Assembly: GCA_031280705.1 (NCBI GenBank)
Contig: JAITGJ010000127.1
Location: 1-7,659 of the forward strand
From: Spirochaetaceae bacterium
Lineage (GTDB): Bacteria > Spirochaetota > Spirochaetia > Treponematales > Breznakiellaceae
DNA: 7,659 nt
Direction of reading: 5' to 3'
The translations under genes were made by a program, and so were the position numbers. Position 1 is the stretch's first letter. Every line of letters starts with the position of its first letter. Under the pieces are notes generated by a model that ran no database searches, was not told the origin of the DNA, and worked only from the letters and a program-made list of their open reading frames with translations. Below, one piece after another: positions 1 through 5,912 of the stretch.

Positions 1-597
1 GGAAGGACGGACCGCGTGGAAATCGCCCCGCTCTTTTTGTATCGTCCACGCCGTCTCAGGCGGCGCCGCTTTTGCAGGCGACGCCGCGTTTGCAGGCGAC
101 GCCGGGCCGCTTCCCGGTATGGCGCCGCCTGCACGTCCGGCGTCGCCGGTAAGTCCGGCGAAAAGTTTTTCCCCCGCCGTAAGCGCCGCGCCGCTTAGGT
201 CCACACAGCGAAAAAAAAGCCGCGTGTTTCTGAGGTCCGCCCGGGCTATCCAGAGCGCGAGCGGCAGCGTGAGGGGGCCGGATCCCAAATCGATAATGCG
301 GTCGCCGTCTTTGAGGGAAAGGGGAAGCGCGGAAAGCAGGCGGACAAGACGGTACACATTCCAGGGAAGAAAATACCGGAGATAGGCGGAAAGCAGTGCC
401 GGATGGTTCAGGTAGGCTTTTCGCCGCTCCCCCCGCGCGCTTGTAAGAAGGCGGGAAAGCTCCGCCACATCGCGCGCCGCGCCGGAGCGGAATTGCGGCG
501 GCACGGGAAATATCCGCTCAACAAGACCGGAGAGGTATTCGATAAGGCCCCGCGCGGGGCCGTCCAGAGCGGGAAACAAAATGCGGGACGGCTTCAT
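1..597 (-). CDS. Class I SAM-dependent methyltransferase, partial (C-terminus beyond left edge)
   Basis: The frame is open from the ATG at 597 to the window edge: 199 codons with no stop, so the C-terminus is missing. Residues 100-118 (RIIDLGSGPLTLPLALWIA) form a clear class I methyltransferase motif I, the glycine-rich SAM-binding loop. Residues 127-135 (LFFRCVDLS) look like strand 2, with Asp133 placed to bind the SAM ribose. About 95 residues precede motif I, including LSRLLTSARGERR and AYLRYFLPW. This N-terminal part and the 'DLGSGPxT' loop recall the Rsm22-like family, but that is a weak guess and the substrate is unknown. Residues about 150-183 are a Gly/Ala/Pro/Ser-rich stretch with a duplicated ASPA(N/K)A unit; ordered sequence resumes at Trp184. 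The ATG overlaps the der stop (ATGA, 594-597) and has only a weak Shine-Dalgarno, so translation is probably coupled to der. A role in rRNA or ribosome modification would fit the neighbour, but this is inference. Confidence 0.8.
   Translation of the reverse strand, partial: MKPSRILFPALDGPARGLIEYLSGLVERIFPVPPQFRSGAARDVAELSRLLTSARGERRKAYLNHPALLSAYLRYFLPWNVYRLVRLLSALPLSLKDGDRIIDLGSGPLTLPLALWIARADLRNTRLFFRCVDLSGAALTAGEKLFAGLTGDAGRAGGAIPGSGPASPANAASPAKAAPPETAWTIQKERGDFHAVRPS
71..106. repeat. 18-bp tandem duplication coding an Ala-Ser-Pro linker
   Basis: Two adjacent 18-base units occupy 71-88 and 89-106. On the plus strand both begin TTTGCAGGCGACGCCG and they differ only at the 17th base. On the coding (minus) strand each unit reads GCG TCG CCT GCA AAM plus one Ala codon, giving ASPANA and ASPAKA inside the methyltransferase linker. 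The core GGCGACGCC (77-85 and 95-103) is palindromic around its central base. The same 9-mer occurs inverted at 139-147. A related unit is duplicated at 6178-6207 in another gene. Confidence 0.8.
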
Positions 598-2027
598 GGT
601 TTCCCGCGGGAAGTTTTCCGCGTACTGCGGAGTTCCACGTCAAGGGGAATCAGGGAAAAGCCCAGTTCCCTGCGCATCCGGTTACGGAGCCAGGCGATCC
701 ACGATTCGGTAACGGCCTTGAGGCGGGATACAAAAACAACGAACGTTACCGGATTAACCGACGACTGGATGGCGTAACGCACCTTGAAGCGGGTACCCGG
801 ACCCACCGGCGGCGGATGCTCCTCCACCCAGTTTTGCAGGGCCTGATTCAGCGCGGCGGTATCAACACGCCGGTTGAGCTGCGCGTATATCCGTTTCGCC
901 GTATTGAGGAGTTCCTCAATGCCCGTGCCGTCTTGCGCGCTTATCGCCACGATGGGCGCAAACTCAAGCTGGCCGAACAAAAAGCGGATACGATCGGAAA
1001 CCGCGGCAAAAGTATTTTTTACCGCGGGCATGACGTCCCACTTGTTAAGCGCGAAAATGATCCCCCGCCCCCGTTCGGTAACGAGGGCGGCAATTTTTTT
1101 ATCCTGCTCGGAAAGCCCTTCGGCGGCGTCAATCAAAAGAAACACGATGTCCGCGCCGTCAATGGATTTAATCGCCCGGTTTACCGAATAGTATTCAACA
1201 TTTTCCGTAACTTTTGATTTTCGCCGGATGCCCGCCGTATCAAGAACGCGGAATTCCGTGTCCCGGTACCGAAACGCCCCCTCCACCACGTCGCGGGTGG
1301 TACCGGGCGTATCGCTTACAATGGAGCCGTCCGTCCCGGTAAGGCGGTTTGCGAGCGTGGATTTTCCCGTATTGGGTTTGCCCAAAAGGGCGATTTTTAT
1401 CACCGTACCCCCGCGCGGCCGTATCCGGGAAAAATCGAGCCGGGAAACGATGGCGTCCTCAAGCAGCGCGATATTGTCTCCGTGGGCGGCGGAGATCATC
1501 AAAACTTCCGGAAATCCGTATGCCAAAAGATTCCACGCGTCGCTTTCCCGGCGGCCCCCTTCGGTTTTGTTTACCGCAACGATAAGCCGGTTCTGCCACG
1601 GGCGCAGAAACGAGATAAATTCTTCGTCTTCGTTGGTAAGTTCTCCCGCCTCAAAAAGCAGTACGACAAGGTCCGCGGACCGGAGGGTCGCAAGCGTTTT
1701 TTCAAGCACAAGGTCGTCAAGCGCGTCCCGGGAACCGGCATCCGTCTCCCGTCCGGCGGACTTTCTGCCCCGCGCCGCCTTCACGCCCCCCCGCGCGTCT
1801 CCATCGTGGCGCTCTCGGTCCAGTTTGAAGCCGCCCGTGTCCACCAGGATAAACGGCTTTCCGGCGATCACGGCCTCGGCCTGAATGGGGTCCCGCGTGA
1901 CCCCCGGCATGGGATCGGTGATGGCGCGGCGGCGGTGAAGCAGCCGGTTAAACAGGGTAGATTTTCCCACATTGGGCCGCCCCACGAGCGCCACCACGGG
2001 AAGGTTATCAAAAGAAACCGGTTCCAT
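594..2027 (-). CDS. der: Ribosome assembly GTPase Der (EngA)
   Basis: Der is an essential bacterial protein with two GTPase domains in tandem and a KH-like C-terminal domain; it binds and matures the 50S ribosomal subunit. All three parts are visible. GTPase domain 1 has GRPNVGKS at 16-23, switch I Thr44, DTGG at 63-66, NKTE at 153-156 and SAA at 179-181. GTPase domain 2 has GKPNTGKS at 216-223, Thr244, DTAG at 263-266, NKWD at 328-331 and SAQ at 363-365. The KH-like domain covers about 385-470. Two things are odd. About 29 extra, mostly charged and small residues (67-100) lie between the first DTGG and the next helix, compared with the E. coli protein as I recall it. The first G4 motif has Glu156 where Asp is canonical. 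The ATG at 2025-2027 puts the first P-loop at the usual distance from the N-terminus. The Shine-Dalgarno is weak (AGGG, well upstream). The gene lies 21 bases after ptsI and overlaps the next gene by four. Confidence 0.97.
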   Translation of the reverse strand: MEPVSFDNLPVVALVGRPNVGKSTLFNRLLHRRRAITDPMPGVTRDPIQAEAVIAGKPFILVDTGGFKLDRERHDGDARGGVKAARGRKSAGRETDAGSRDALDDLVLEKTLATLRSADLVVLLFEAGELTNEDEEFISFLRPWQNRLIVAVNKTEGGRRESDAWNLLAYGFPEVLMISAAHGDNIALLEDAIVSRLDFSRIRPRGGTVIKIALLGKPNTGKSTLANRLTGTDGSIVSDTPGTTRDVVEGAFRYRDTEFRVLDTAGIRRKSKVTENVEYYSVNRAIKSIDGADIVFLLIDAAEGLSEQDKKIAALVTERGRGIIFALNKWDVMPAVKNTFAAVSDRIRFLFGQLEFAPIVAISAQDGTGIEELLNTAKRIYAQLNRRVDTAALNQALQNWVEEHPPPVGPGTRFKVRYAIQSSVNPVTFVVFVSRLKAVTESWIAWLRNRMRRELGFSLIPLDVELRSTRKTSRGKP

Positions 2028-2048
2028 AAAACAAGTACGCCCTATACG

Positions 2049-3794
2049 TTACGCCGTTTCCGCGCCGGGATGGCGGAGAAACCACTCATCCAACAGGGCG
2101 TCCGCCGCGCCGGGTGATCCGGCCGCGAGTATTTTTTCCGCAAGGTCCCGGCAGTCCGCCGCTCCGGCCTCCCGGATTACCCGCTTGACCCGGGGAATCT
2201 GCGCCCCGCTCATGCTGAATTCGTCCAGCCCAAGGCCAATCAGCAGCGGGGCCGCGCGGACTTCTCCGGCAAATTCCCCGCACATTGCCGCGCGGATACC
2301 GGATCCGTGGGCCGCGTCAATCGTTATTTTAAGCAAACGGAGTACCGCCGGGTGCGTGGGCCGGGCAAGGTAGCTCACCCGCTCGTTTCCCCGGTCAACG
2401 GCCAGCGAGTATTGGATCAAATCGTTCGTGCCGATGGAAAAAAAGGCCGATTTTTTGGCCAGCAGGTCCGCGGTCATCGCCGCCGAGGGAACTTCTATCA
2501 TCGTTCCCGCCTCAATTTCTTCGTCAAACGGCTGCTTTTTCTTCCGGCACTCGGCCTTCGCCTCTTCAAGCAGGACGAGCGCCTGTTCCAGTTCCTCCAC
2601 GCCCGAAATCATGGGGAACATGATCCGCACCTTTCCCCGCGCGCTTGCGCGCAAAATGGCCCTGAGCTGCGTCTTGAAAAATTCTGGTGCGGCAAAACAG
2701 AACCGCACCGCCCGCCAGCCGAGGAGCGGATTCTTTTCCTCGACGCCGTGCAGGCCGGGATTTACCTTATCGCCGCCCACATCAACCGTGCGGATGGTAA
2801 CGGGACGGCTCCCCATCGTTTCAACCACCCGTAGATACGCGCGGAACTGATTTTCCTCCGCGGCGTTCTGGCCGGGCGTCAAAAAAAGAAATTCCGAACG
2901 GTAAAGGCCGATCCCCTCCGCGCCGAACTCAAGTGCGCCTCTGGCTTCCTCGGGGACTTCGATATTTGCCGCGAGCGCTACCCGGCGGCCGTCCTTTGTT
3001 TCGGCGGGAAGGTCCCGCCCGGAACGGAGGGAATCGACATGCTTTTGATAGCGTCCGGCGGCGGCGCGGTATTTAGCGAGCGCGCGGGGGGCGGGATTCA
3101 CGGCCACTTCCCCGGCAAGGCCGTCCACGGCAACCGTATCGCCGCCCGAGATTTCCCGCGTGGCAAAGGACAGGCCCAGCACCGCCGGAATCCCGAACGC
3201 CTGGGCCAGAATCGCCGTATGGCTGGTCCGGCTCCCCATGTCCATCACGATTCCCCTGACCCGCCCGGGCCGCATGGCAAGGAGTTCGGAGGGCAAAATA
3301 TCGTGGGCGACCAGGATCACCGTTTCCTCCAGGTCCGCAAGGCTCACCCGCTTTACCGGAAGCAGGGCCGAGAGGAGCCGCCGGGATACGTCGGCCACAT
3401 CCGCCGAACGCTCCCTCAAGTACGGGTCGGATGAAACGCCCAAAAGCTGGGCAAGCTCCTGACAGTAATCAAAAACCACCCAGTCAATATTTTCATGATT
3501 CGCCTCAAAGCGCGTTCTGATCTGCCCGCGAAATTCCTCATCTTCCAGCATCATCCGGTGCGCCGCGATAATTTCGGCCTTTTCCTTGCCCAACTCCATA
3601 AGGGCCCGCTCGTGGAGCCGGGAAATCTCCGCGTCCGCCTGGATAAAGGCCGCTTCAAGCCGCGCGAGTTCGCCCGGCGCGTCTTCCGCGTGAATATGGT
3701 AGCGGGGAATTTCGGGAAGTCCATCATCCGCGTAAAGGAAGGCCCTGCCTGAGGCGATACCGGGAGACGCGGCAATACCCTTGAGCGTTTTCAT
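2049..3794 (-). CDS. ptsI: PTS Enzyme I (phosphoenolpyruvate-protein phosphotransferase)
   Basis: Enzyme I takes the phosphoryl group from phosphoenolpyruvate onto a histidine and passes it to HPr in the cytoplasm. The protein is 581 residues, close to the usual 570-580. Its N-terminus, KGIAASPGIASGRAFL, is typical. The phosphohistidine motif GSRTSHTAILA has His192. The PEP-binding domain shows GIGLYRSEFLFL (294-305), TVDVGGDK (336-343), GWRAVRFC (359-366), MIEVPSA (432-438) and FSIGTNDLIQY (452-462). The catalytic cysteine is Cys505 in MCGEFAG. All expected active-site motifs are present, so it should be functional. The ATG at 3792-3794 was chosen because it aligns with the family start. A longer in-frame extension up to 3938 would run through the divergent promoter region and resembles nothing. 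There is no ptsH or permease gene nearby. In treponemes such as T. pallidum the PTS proteins occur without sugar permeases and are thought to be regulatory; this may apply here. First gene of an operon with der. Confidence 0.97.
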   Translation of the reverse strand: MKTLKGIAASPGIASGRAFLYADDGLPEIPRYHIHAEDAPGELARLEAAFIQADAEISRLHERALMELGKEKAEIIAAHRMMLEDEEFRGQIRTRFEANHENIDWVVFDYCQELAQLLGVSSDPYLRERSADVADVSRRLLSALLPVKRVSLADLEETVILVAHDILPSELLAMRPGRVRGIVMDMGSRTSHTAILAQAFGIPAVLGLSFATREISGGDTVAVDGLAGEVAVNPAPRALAKYRAAAGRYQKHVDSLRSGRDLPAETKDGRRVALAANIEVPEEARGALEFGAEGIGLYRSEFLFLTPGQNAAEENQFRAYLRVVETMGSRPVTIRTVDVGGDKVNPGLHGVEEKNPLLGWRAVRFCFAAPEFFKTQLRAILRASARGKVRIMFPMISGVEELEQALVLLEEAKAECRKKKQPFDEEIEAGTMIEVPSAAMTADLLAKKSAFFSIGTNDLIQYSLAVDRGNERVSYLARPTHPAVLRLLKITIDAAHGSGIRAAMCGEFAGEVRAAPLLIGLGLDEFSMSGAQIPRVKRVIREAGAADCRDLAEKILAAGSPGAADALLDEWFLRHPGAETA

Positions 3795-3802
3795 GCGGGG
3801 TA

Positions 3803-3831
3803 AGGATACCGTAAACGCGGAAAAACGGCAA
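3803..3831 (-). promoter_or_regulatory. Possible ptsI promoter, close to the start codon
   Basis: On the minus strand TTGCCG (3831-3826) and TATCCT (3808-3803) are separated by exactly 17 bases, each matching four of six consensus sigma-70 positions. Only eight bases lie between the -10 element and the ptsI ATG, and there is no Shine-Dalgarno in them. If the promoter is used, transcription would begin at or next to the ATG. The match is moderate and unverified. Confidence 0.35.
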
Positions 3832-3905
3832 GGCGACAAAAGCCGCCGGGCGGAACCGGGGCAAAAAAAGTGCAGAAAAACTTCCATGAGGCCGATAAAA
3901 AAACT

Positions 3906-3910
3906 GGAGG
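3906..3910 (+). promoter_or_regulatory. Shine-Dalgarno GGAGG for the first lipoprotein
   Basis: GGAGG sits seven bases before the ATG at 3918. This ideal spacing, plus the signal peptide that follows directly, fixes the start at 3918 rather than at an earlier in-frame ATG at 3870. Confidence 0.85.
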
Positions 3911-3917
3911 AATACGC

Positions 3918-4493
3918 ATGATTAAAATGGCAGTTCACGGCGGAAGGATTCTTTTCGTTTCCGCGGTACTTTTTTTGGCCGCTTCCTGCGCGACCGCGCC
4001 CGGGGGAGCTTCGTGGCGGCGCGTCAGAACGGGCACGGCGCTAGAGGGGAAATGGACTGGAAACGTTACGGTTATGATACCGGCAAACCCTCATCAGGGA
4101 ATACCGGCGACATCGTTTGCGATAACCCTGGAACTTGCTGTTGAACCCGGTTCAACGGAAGCCGCCATGACGCTGACCGTCAACTTTGAACAGTTTTTGG
4201 ATGATCTTGCGGCACAGCCAGAGGCACAGGAACAGGGGCTTACCAAACAAGTACTGTGGACAATGCTGGGCCAGGGATTTACCCGTTTCGAATTTACCGT
4301 AACGGAAGATTATCGCATCATCGCCGCGGAAACGGAACCGGTCGAAGACGTTATCGGGGGCGAAAGCGTTCAGTCGATAGAAATGAGCGGAGACGGAACG
4401 CGCCTTCGCTATACGCTCCGCGAACCGATCAGTTTCGGCATCGGCGACGAGGGTTTCAAACAGATAATACTGAACAAAAACGGCGCGGAGTAA
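3918..4493 (+). CDS. Predicted lipoprotein of unknown function (paralog A)
   Basis: The 191-residue product begins with a short basic region, a hydrophobic segment (11-22) and a lipobox-like FLAASC ending at Cys24, so it should be exported and lipid-anchored. The mature part has a short linker and then one domain that looks rich in beta strands. It starts LEGKWTGNVTVMIP (42-55) and ends ISFGIGDEGFKQIIL (171-185), with a helical stretch around 89-118 (NFEQFLDDL, QVLWTMLGQGF). The opening G-x-W-x-G is reminiscent of lipocalin-like beta barrels, but I do not recognise the family. The next gene encodes a clear paralog: the same opening, helical middle and GD-x-GF ending align in order. The gene is preceded by a strong Shine-Dalgarno and followed after one base by the paralog, so the two are surely co-translated. 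Function unknown; an envelope location is the safe statement. Confidence 0.88.
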   Translation: MIKMAVHGGRILFVSAVLFLAASCATAPGGASWRRVRTGTALEGKWTGNVTVMIPANPHQGIPATSFAITLELAVEPGSTEAAMTLTVNFEQFLDDLAAQPEAQEQGLTKQVLWTMLGQGFTRFEFTVTEDYRIIAAETEPVEDVIGGESVQSIEMSGDGTRLRYTLREPISFGIGDEGFKQIILNKNGAE

Positions 4494-4494
4494 T

Positions 4495-5175
4495 ATGAAA
4501 TCCCCTCCCCGGCGCGGGAACGCGCGGCATGGCGCCGCCCATACAAGAGCCGCCATCGCAGGTATTTTCGCGCTCCTTTTCGCACTCGCTTCCTGCGCAA
4601 GTACGGAAGCCGCGCCGGAGGAAGGGCTTTCCGCCGCGCCCGGTTCAGTAAACGCTCCGGCGGCGGATGATACGGCCGTGGAGGGGAAATGGACGCGCGT
4701 TCAGTCCCCCTCCGGCCTTGTGGGGGACTGGTCCGGCCATGTGGACGTAATCATTCCGCACAACGATCAGACAAATCTCCCCAAATCTTCCATCAGAATC
4801 GTCATCACCCTGCGCCATGCTCCCCCCGCCCCGCGCATGAGCATGATCATGCGGGTTGATATGGAGCAGATTATTACCGATTACGCCAACAGTGAAATCA
4901 TGAAAAGCCGCGGCGTTACGGCAGCATCACTGTGGGAGATGATGGAAGAACAGTTCCGCTCCCAAATGGGCCTGGAAACCGGCCGCTATACCCTGAGCGC
5001 CGATCTTTCCGATACGCCTGAAAATGTACTCGCCCCCCGGTCGGGCATCGTTTTTTATCTGGATTCCTCCCGGACATCCCTTCGCATGGTTTTTAATCAA
5101 CCCATTGTGTTCAACCTGGGCGACCGGGGATTCAGCGAATTAACGCTTTACAGGACCACAGGCGGTGTTCTCTAA
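4495..5175 (+). CDS. Predicted lipoprotein of unknown function (paralog B)
   Basis: The 226-residue product has a long arginine-rich n-region (1-20), a hydrophobic core (IAGIFALLFALAS) and a lipobox ending at Cys34. A low-complexity Ala/Pro/Glu linker (35-60) follows. The domain from LVGDWSGHVDVIIP (75-88) to IVFNLGDRGFSELTL (204-218) aligns with the preceding lipoprotein, including the helical segment MEQIITDYAN...ASLWEMMEEQF (123-154). Between linker and domain is an additional EGKWTR (63-68), a near copy of the EGKWTG that opens the domain in paralog A, so the opening motif appears twice here. The ATG follows the upstream TAA by one base, with GGAG (4487-4490) four bases before it. The stop overlaps the GTG start of the peptidase gene. 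Function not recognised; probably an envelope protein acting with its neighbours. Confidence 0.88.
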   Translation: MKSPPRRGNARHGAAHTRAAIAGIFALLFALASCASTEAAPEEGLSAAPGSVNAPAADDTAVEGKWTRVQSPSGLVGDWSGHVDVIIPHNDQTNLPKSSIRIVITLRHAPPAPRMSMIMRVDMEQIITDYANSEIMKSRGVTAASLWEMMEEQFRSQMGLETGRYTLSADLSDTPENVLAPRSGIVFYLDSSRTSLRMVFNQPIVFNLGDRGFSELTLYRTTGGVL

Positions 5176-5755
5176 AAAAAAACGGTTCTCCGCGCGGCAG
5201 GCCGCGATGACGGCGTTTTTCTCGATGCTGTCATTTCCGGCCCTCCTCACGTGCAGCAATCTTGTTTTGCCCCGGGAGCGGGACACGGTGCTCTGCCCGA
5301 AAAATGTCGCGATCCTGGCGGAGAATTATGCCCGCGCGTATGCCGCCTCTCCCACCCGGTATCACTGGGGCGGGCAGGATTTCATCGACAAAAAAAATCC
5401 CGCGCGGACGCTCAGCATTGACTGTTCAGGGCTTGTCGTCAACTGTTATTTCTACGCCGCGAAAGAAGCCGGGTATGAATTGCTGTTTAACGACGCGGCT
5501 GTTGCCGATTTTTACCGCAAATACGCCATGCCGATAAAAAATCCCCGCGCGGGCGACATCGTTTTTATGGGTTCCCTCCGGGGAACCCCTACGCACATGG
5601 GTATTTTTATAAAACGCGAGGGCGGGCGCGTCTGGTTTATTGATGCGACCCTTAACCTTGAGGAAAACATTAACGGCGTTACGTACCGGTCCTGGAGCGA
5701 AACCGATCCGCGCATTAATTCATTCGGGCGGCTCATGCTCAAGCACCCCTATTAA
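5165..5755 (+). CDS. Exported NlpC/P60-family cysteine peptidase, probable lipoprotein
   Basis: NlpC/P60 enzymes usually cut peptide bonds in the peptidoglycan stem peptide. Family hallmarks are visible: RYHWGGQD (65-72), the nucleophile Cys87 in DCSGLV, His144 in THMGIFI and a polar third residue, Asp160, in WFIDAT. AGDIVFM (129-135) is the usual strand before the histidine. The 196-residue protein has a single catalytic domain and no separate wall-binding domain. The start is GTG (5165-5167), overlapping the previous stop by 11 bases. It is preferred to the ATG at 5207 because it supplies the basic KKKRFSAR n-region before a hydrophobic segment ending at LLTC (Cys30). Thr at -1 is a poor lipobox residue, so a cleaved or membrane-anchored form is possible. 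Third gene of a lipoprotein operon, which suggests action in the periplasm or on the envelope. Could also act as an amidase or transglutaminase-like member; the substrate is not shown. Confidence 0.9.
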   Translation: MFSKKKRFSARQAAMTAFFSMLSFPALLTCSNLVLPRERDTVLCPKNVAILAENYARAYAASPTRYHWGGQDFIDKKNPARTLSIDCSGLVVNCYFYAAKEAGYELLFNDAAVADFYRKYAMPIKNPRAGDIVFMGSLRGTPTHMGIFIKREGGRVWFIDATLNLEENINGVTYRSWSETDPRINSFGRLMLKHPY

Positions 5756-5796
5756 CCCGCTGATTACATTAACAATTACGAACGGAGAAATCCGCG

Positions 5797-5825
5797 AAAA
5801 AAAGTGAATGATAACGAATTGCACT
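5797..5825 (-). terminator. Possible weak intrinsic terminator for the right-hand operon
   Basis: Read on the minus strand, AGTG-C-AAT pairs with ATT-CACT (four plus three base pairs with one bulged C) around an eight-base loop. It is followed directly by a run of seven T (plus-strand A at 5797-5803). It lies about 90-115 bases past the lipoprotein stop at 5913. The stem is AT-rich and bulged, so it is a weak candidate. The rest of the convergent gap 5756-5912 is AT-richer than the genes and shows nothing else I recognise; no terminator for the plus-strand operon is evident. Confidence 0.35.
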
Positions 5826-5912
5826 GATACATGCCGTTAGAGACAATTCCTTGCAGTCATTGCGTTAAAGTGTCAAGCGTTTCCGGCGCCAAACACCCCA
5901 TGACTTTGACTT

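Larger units (their letters stand above)
3795..3917. promoter_or_regulatory. Divergent intergenic region between ptsI and the lipoprotein operon
   Basis: These 123 bases must hold the promoters for both directions. On the minus side there is a fairly good -35/-10 pair (listed separately). On the plus side the only -10-like string I see is GATAAA (3894-3899), with no good -35 at the right distance, so that promoter is not located. An inverted repeat CCGCCGGGCGG lies at 3843-3853 (four-base arms, three-base loop) and could be an operator or chance. The A-rich tracts at 3864-3870 and 3895-3901 fit a promoter region. Confidence 0.5.

Noticed and set aside
71..106. The direct repeats as a CRISPR array or integration sites
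   Set aside because: The units are contiguous with no spacers, in frame within a coding sequence, and there are only two copies.
1228..1884. Long plus-strand open frame (218 codons) opposite der, and similar ones opposite ptsI
   Set aside because: These are antisense shadows in GC-rich coding sequence. Their products are Arg/Ser/Pro-rich without motifs, and the opposite strand encodes well-conserved proteins.
3870..3917. An earlier in-frame ATG at 3870 for the first lipoprotein
   Set aside because: It would put 16 polar residues before the signal peptide and has no Shine-Dalgarno. The ATG at 3918 has GGAGG at ideal spacing.
3795..3938. A 48-residue N-terminal extension of ptsI from an ATG at 3938
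   Set aside because: It would run through the divergent promoter region and the lipoprotein Shine-Dalgarno and start codon, and it matches nothing in Enzyme I. The family N-terminus starts at 3794.
5782..5803. CGGA-GAAA-TCCG hairpin followed by an A run on the plus strand
   Set aside because: The stem is only four base pairs, and on the plus strand the run is A, not T, so it is not a terminator for the plus-strand operon.
5871..5876. TTGACA on the minus strand in the convergent gap, a perfect -35 hexamer
   Set aside because: No -10-like hexamer occurs 16-19 bases downstream and no gene follows in that direction before the peptidase stop, so it is probably chance.
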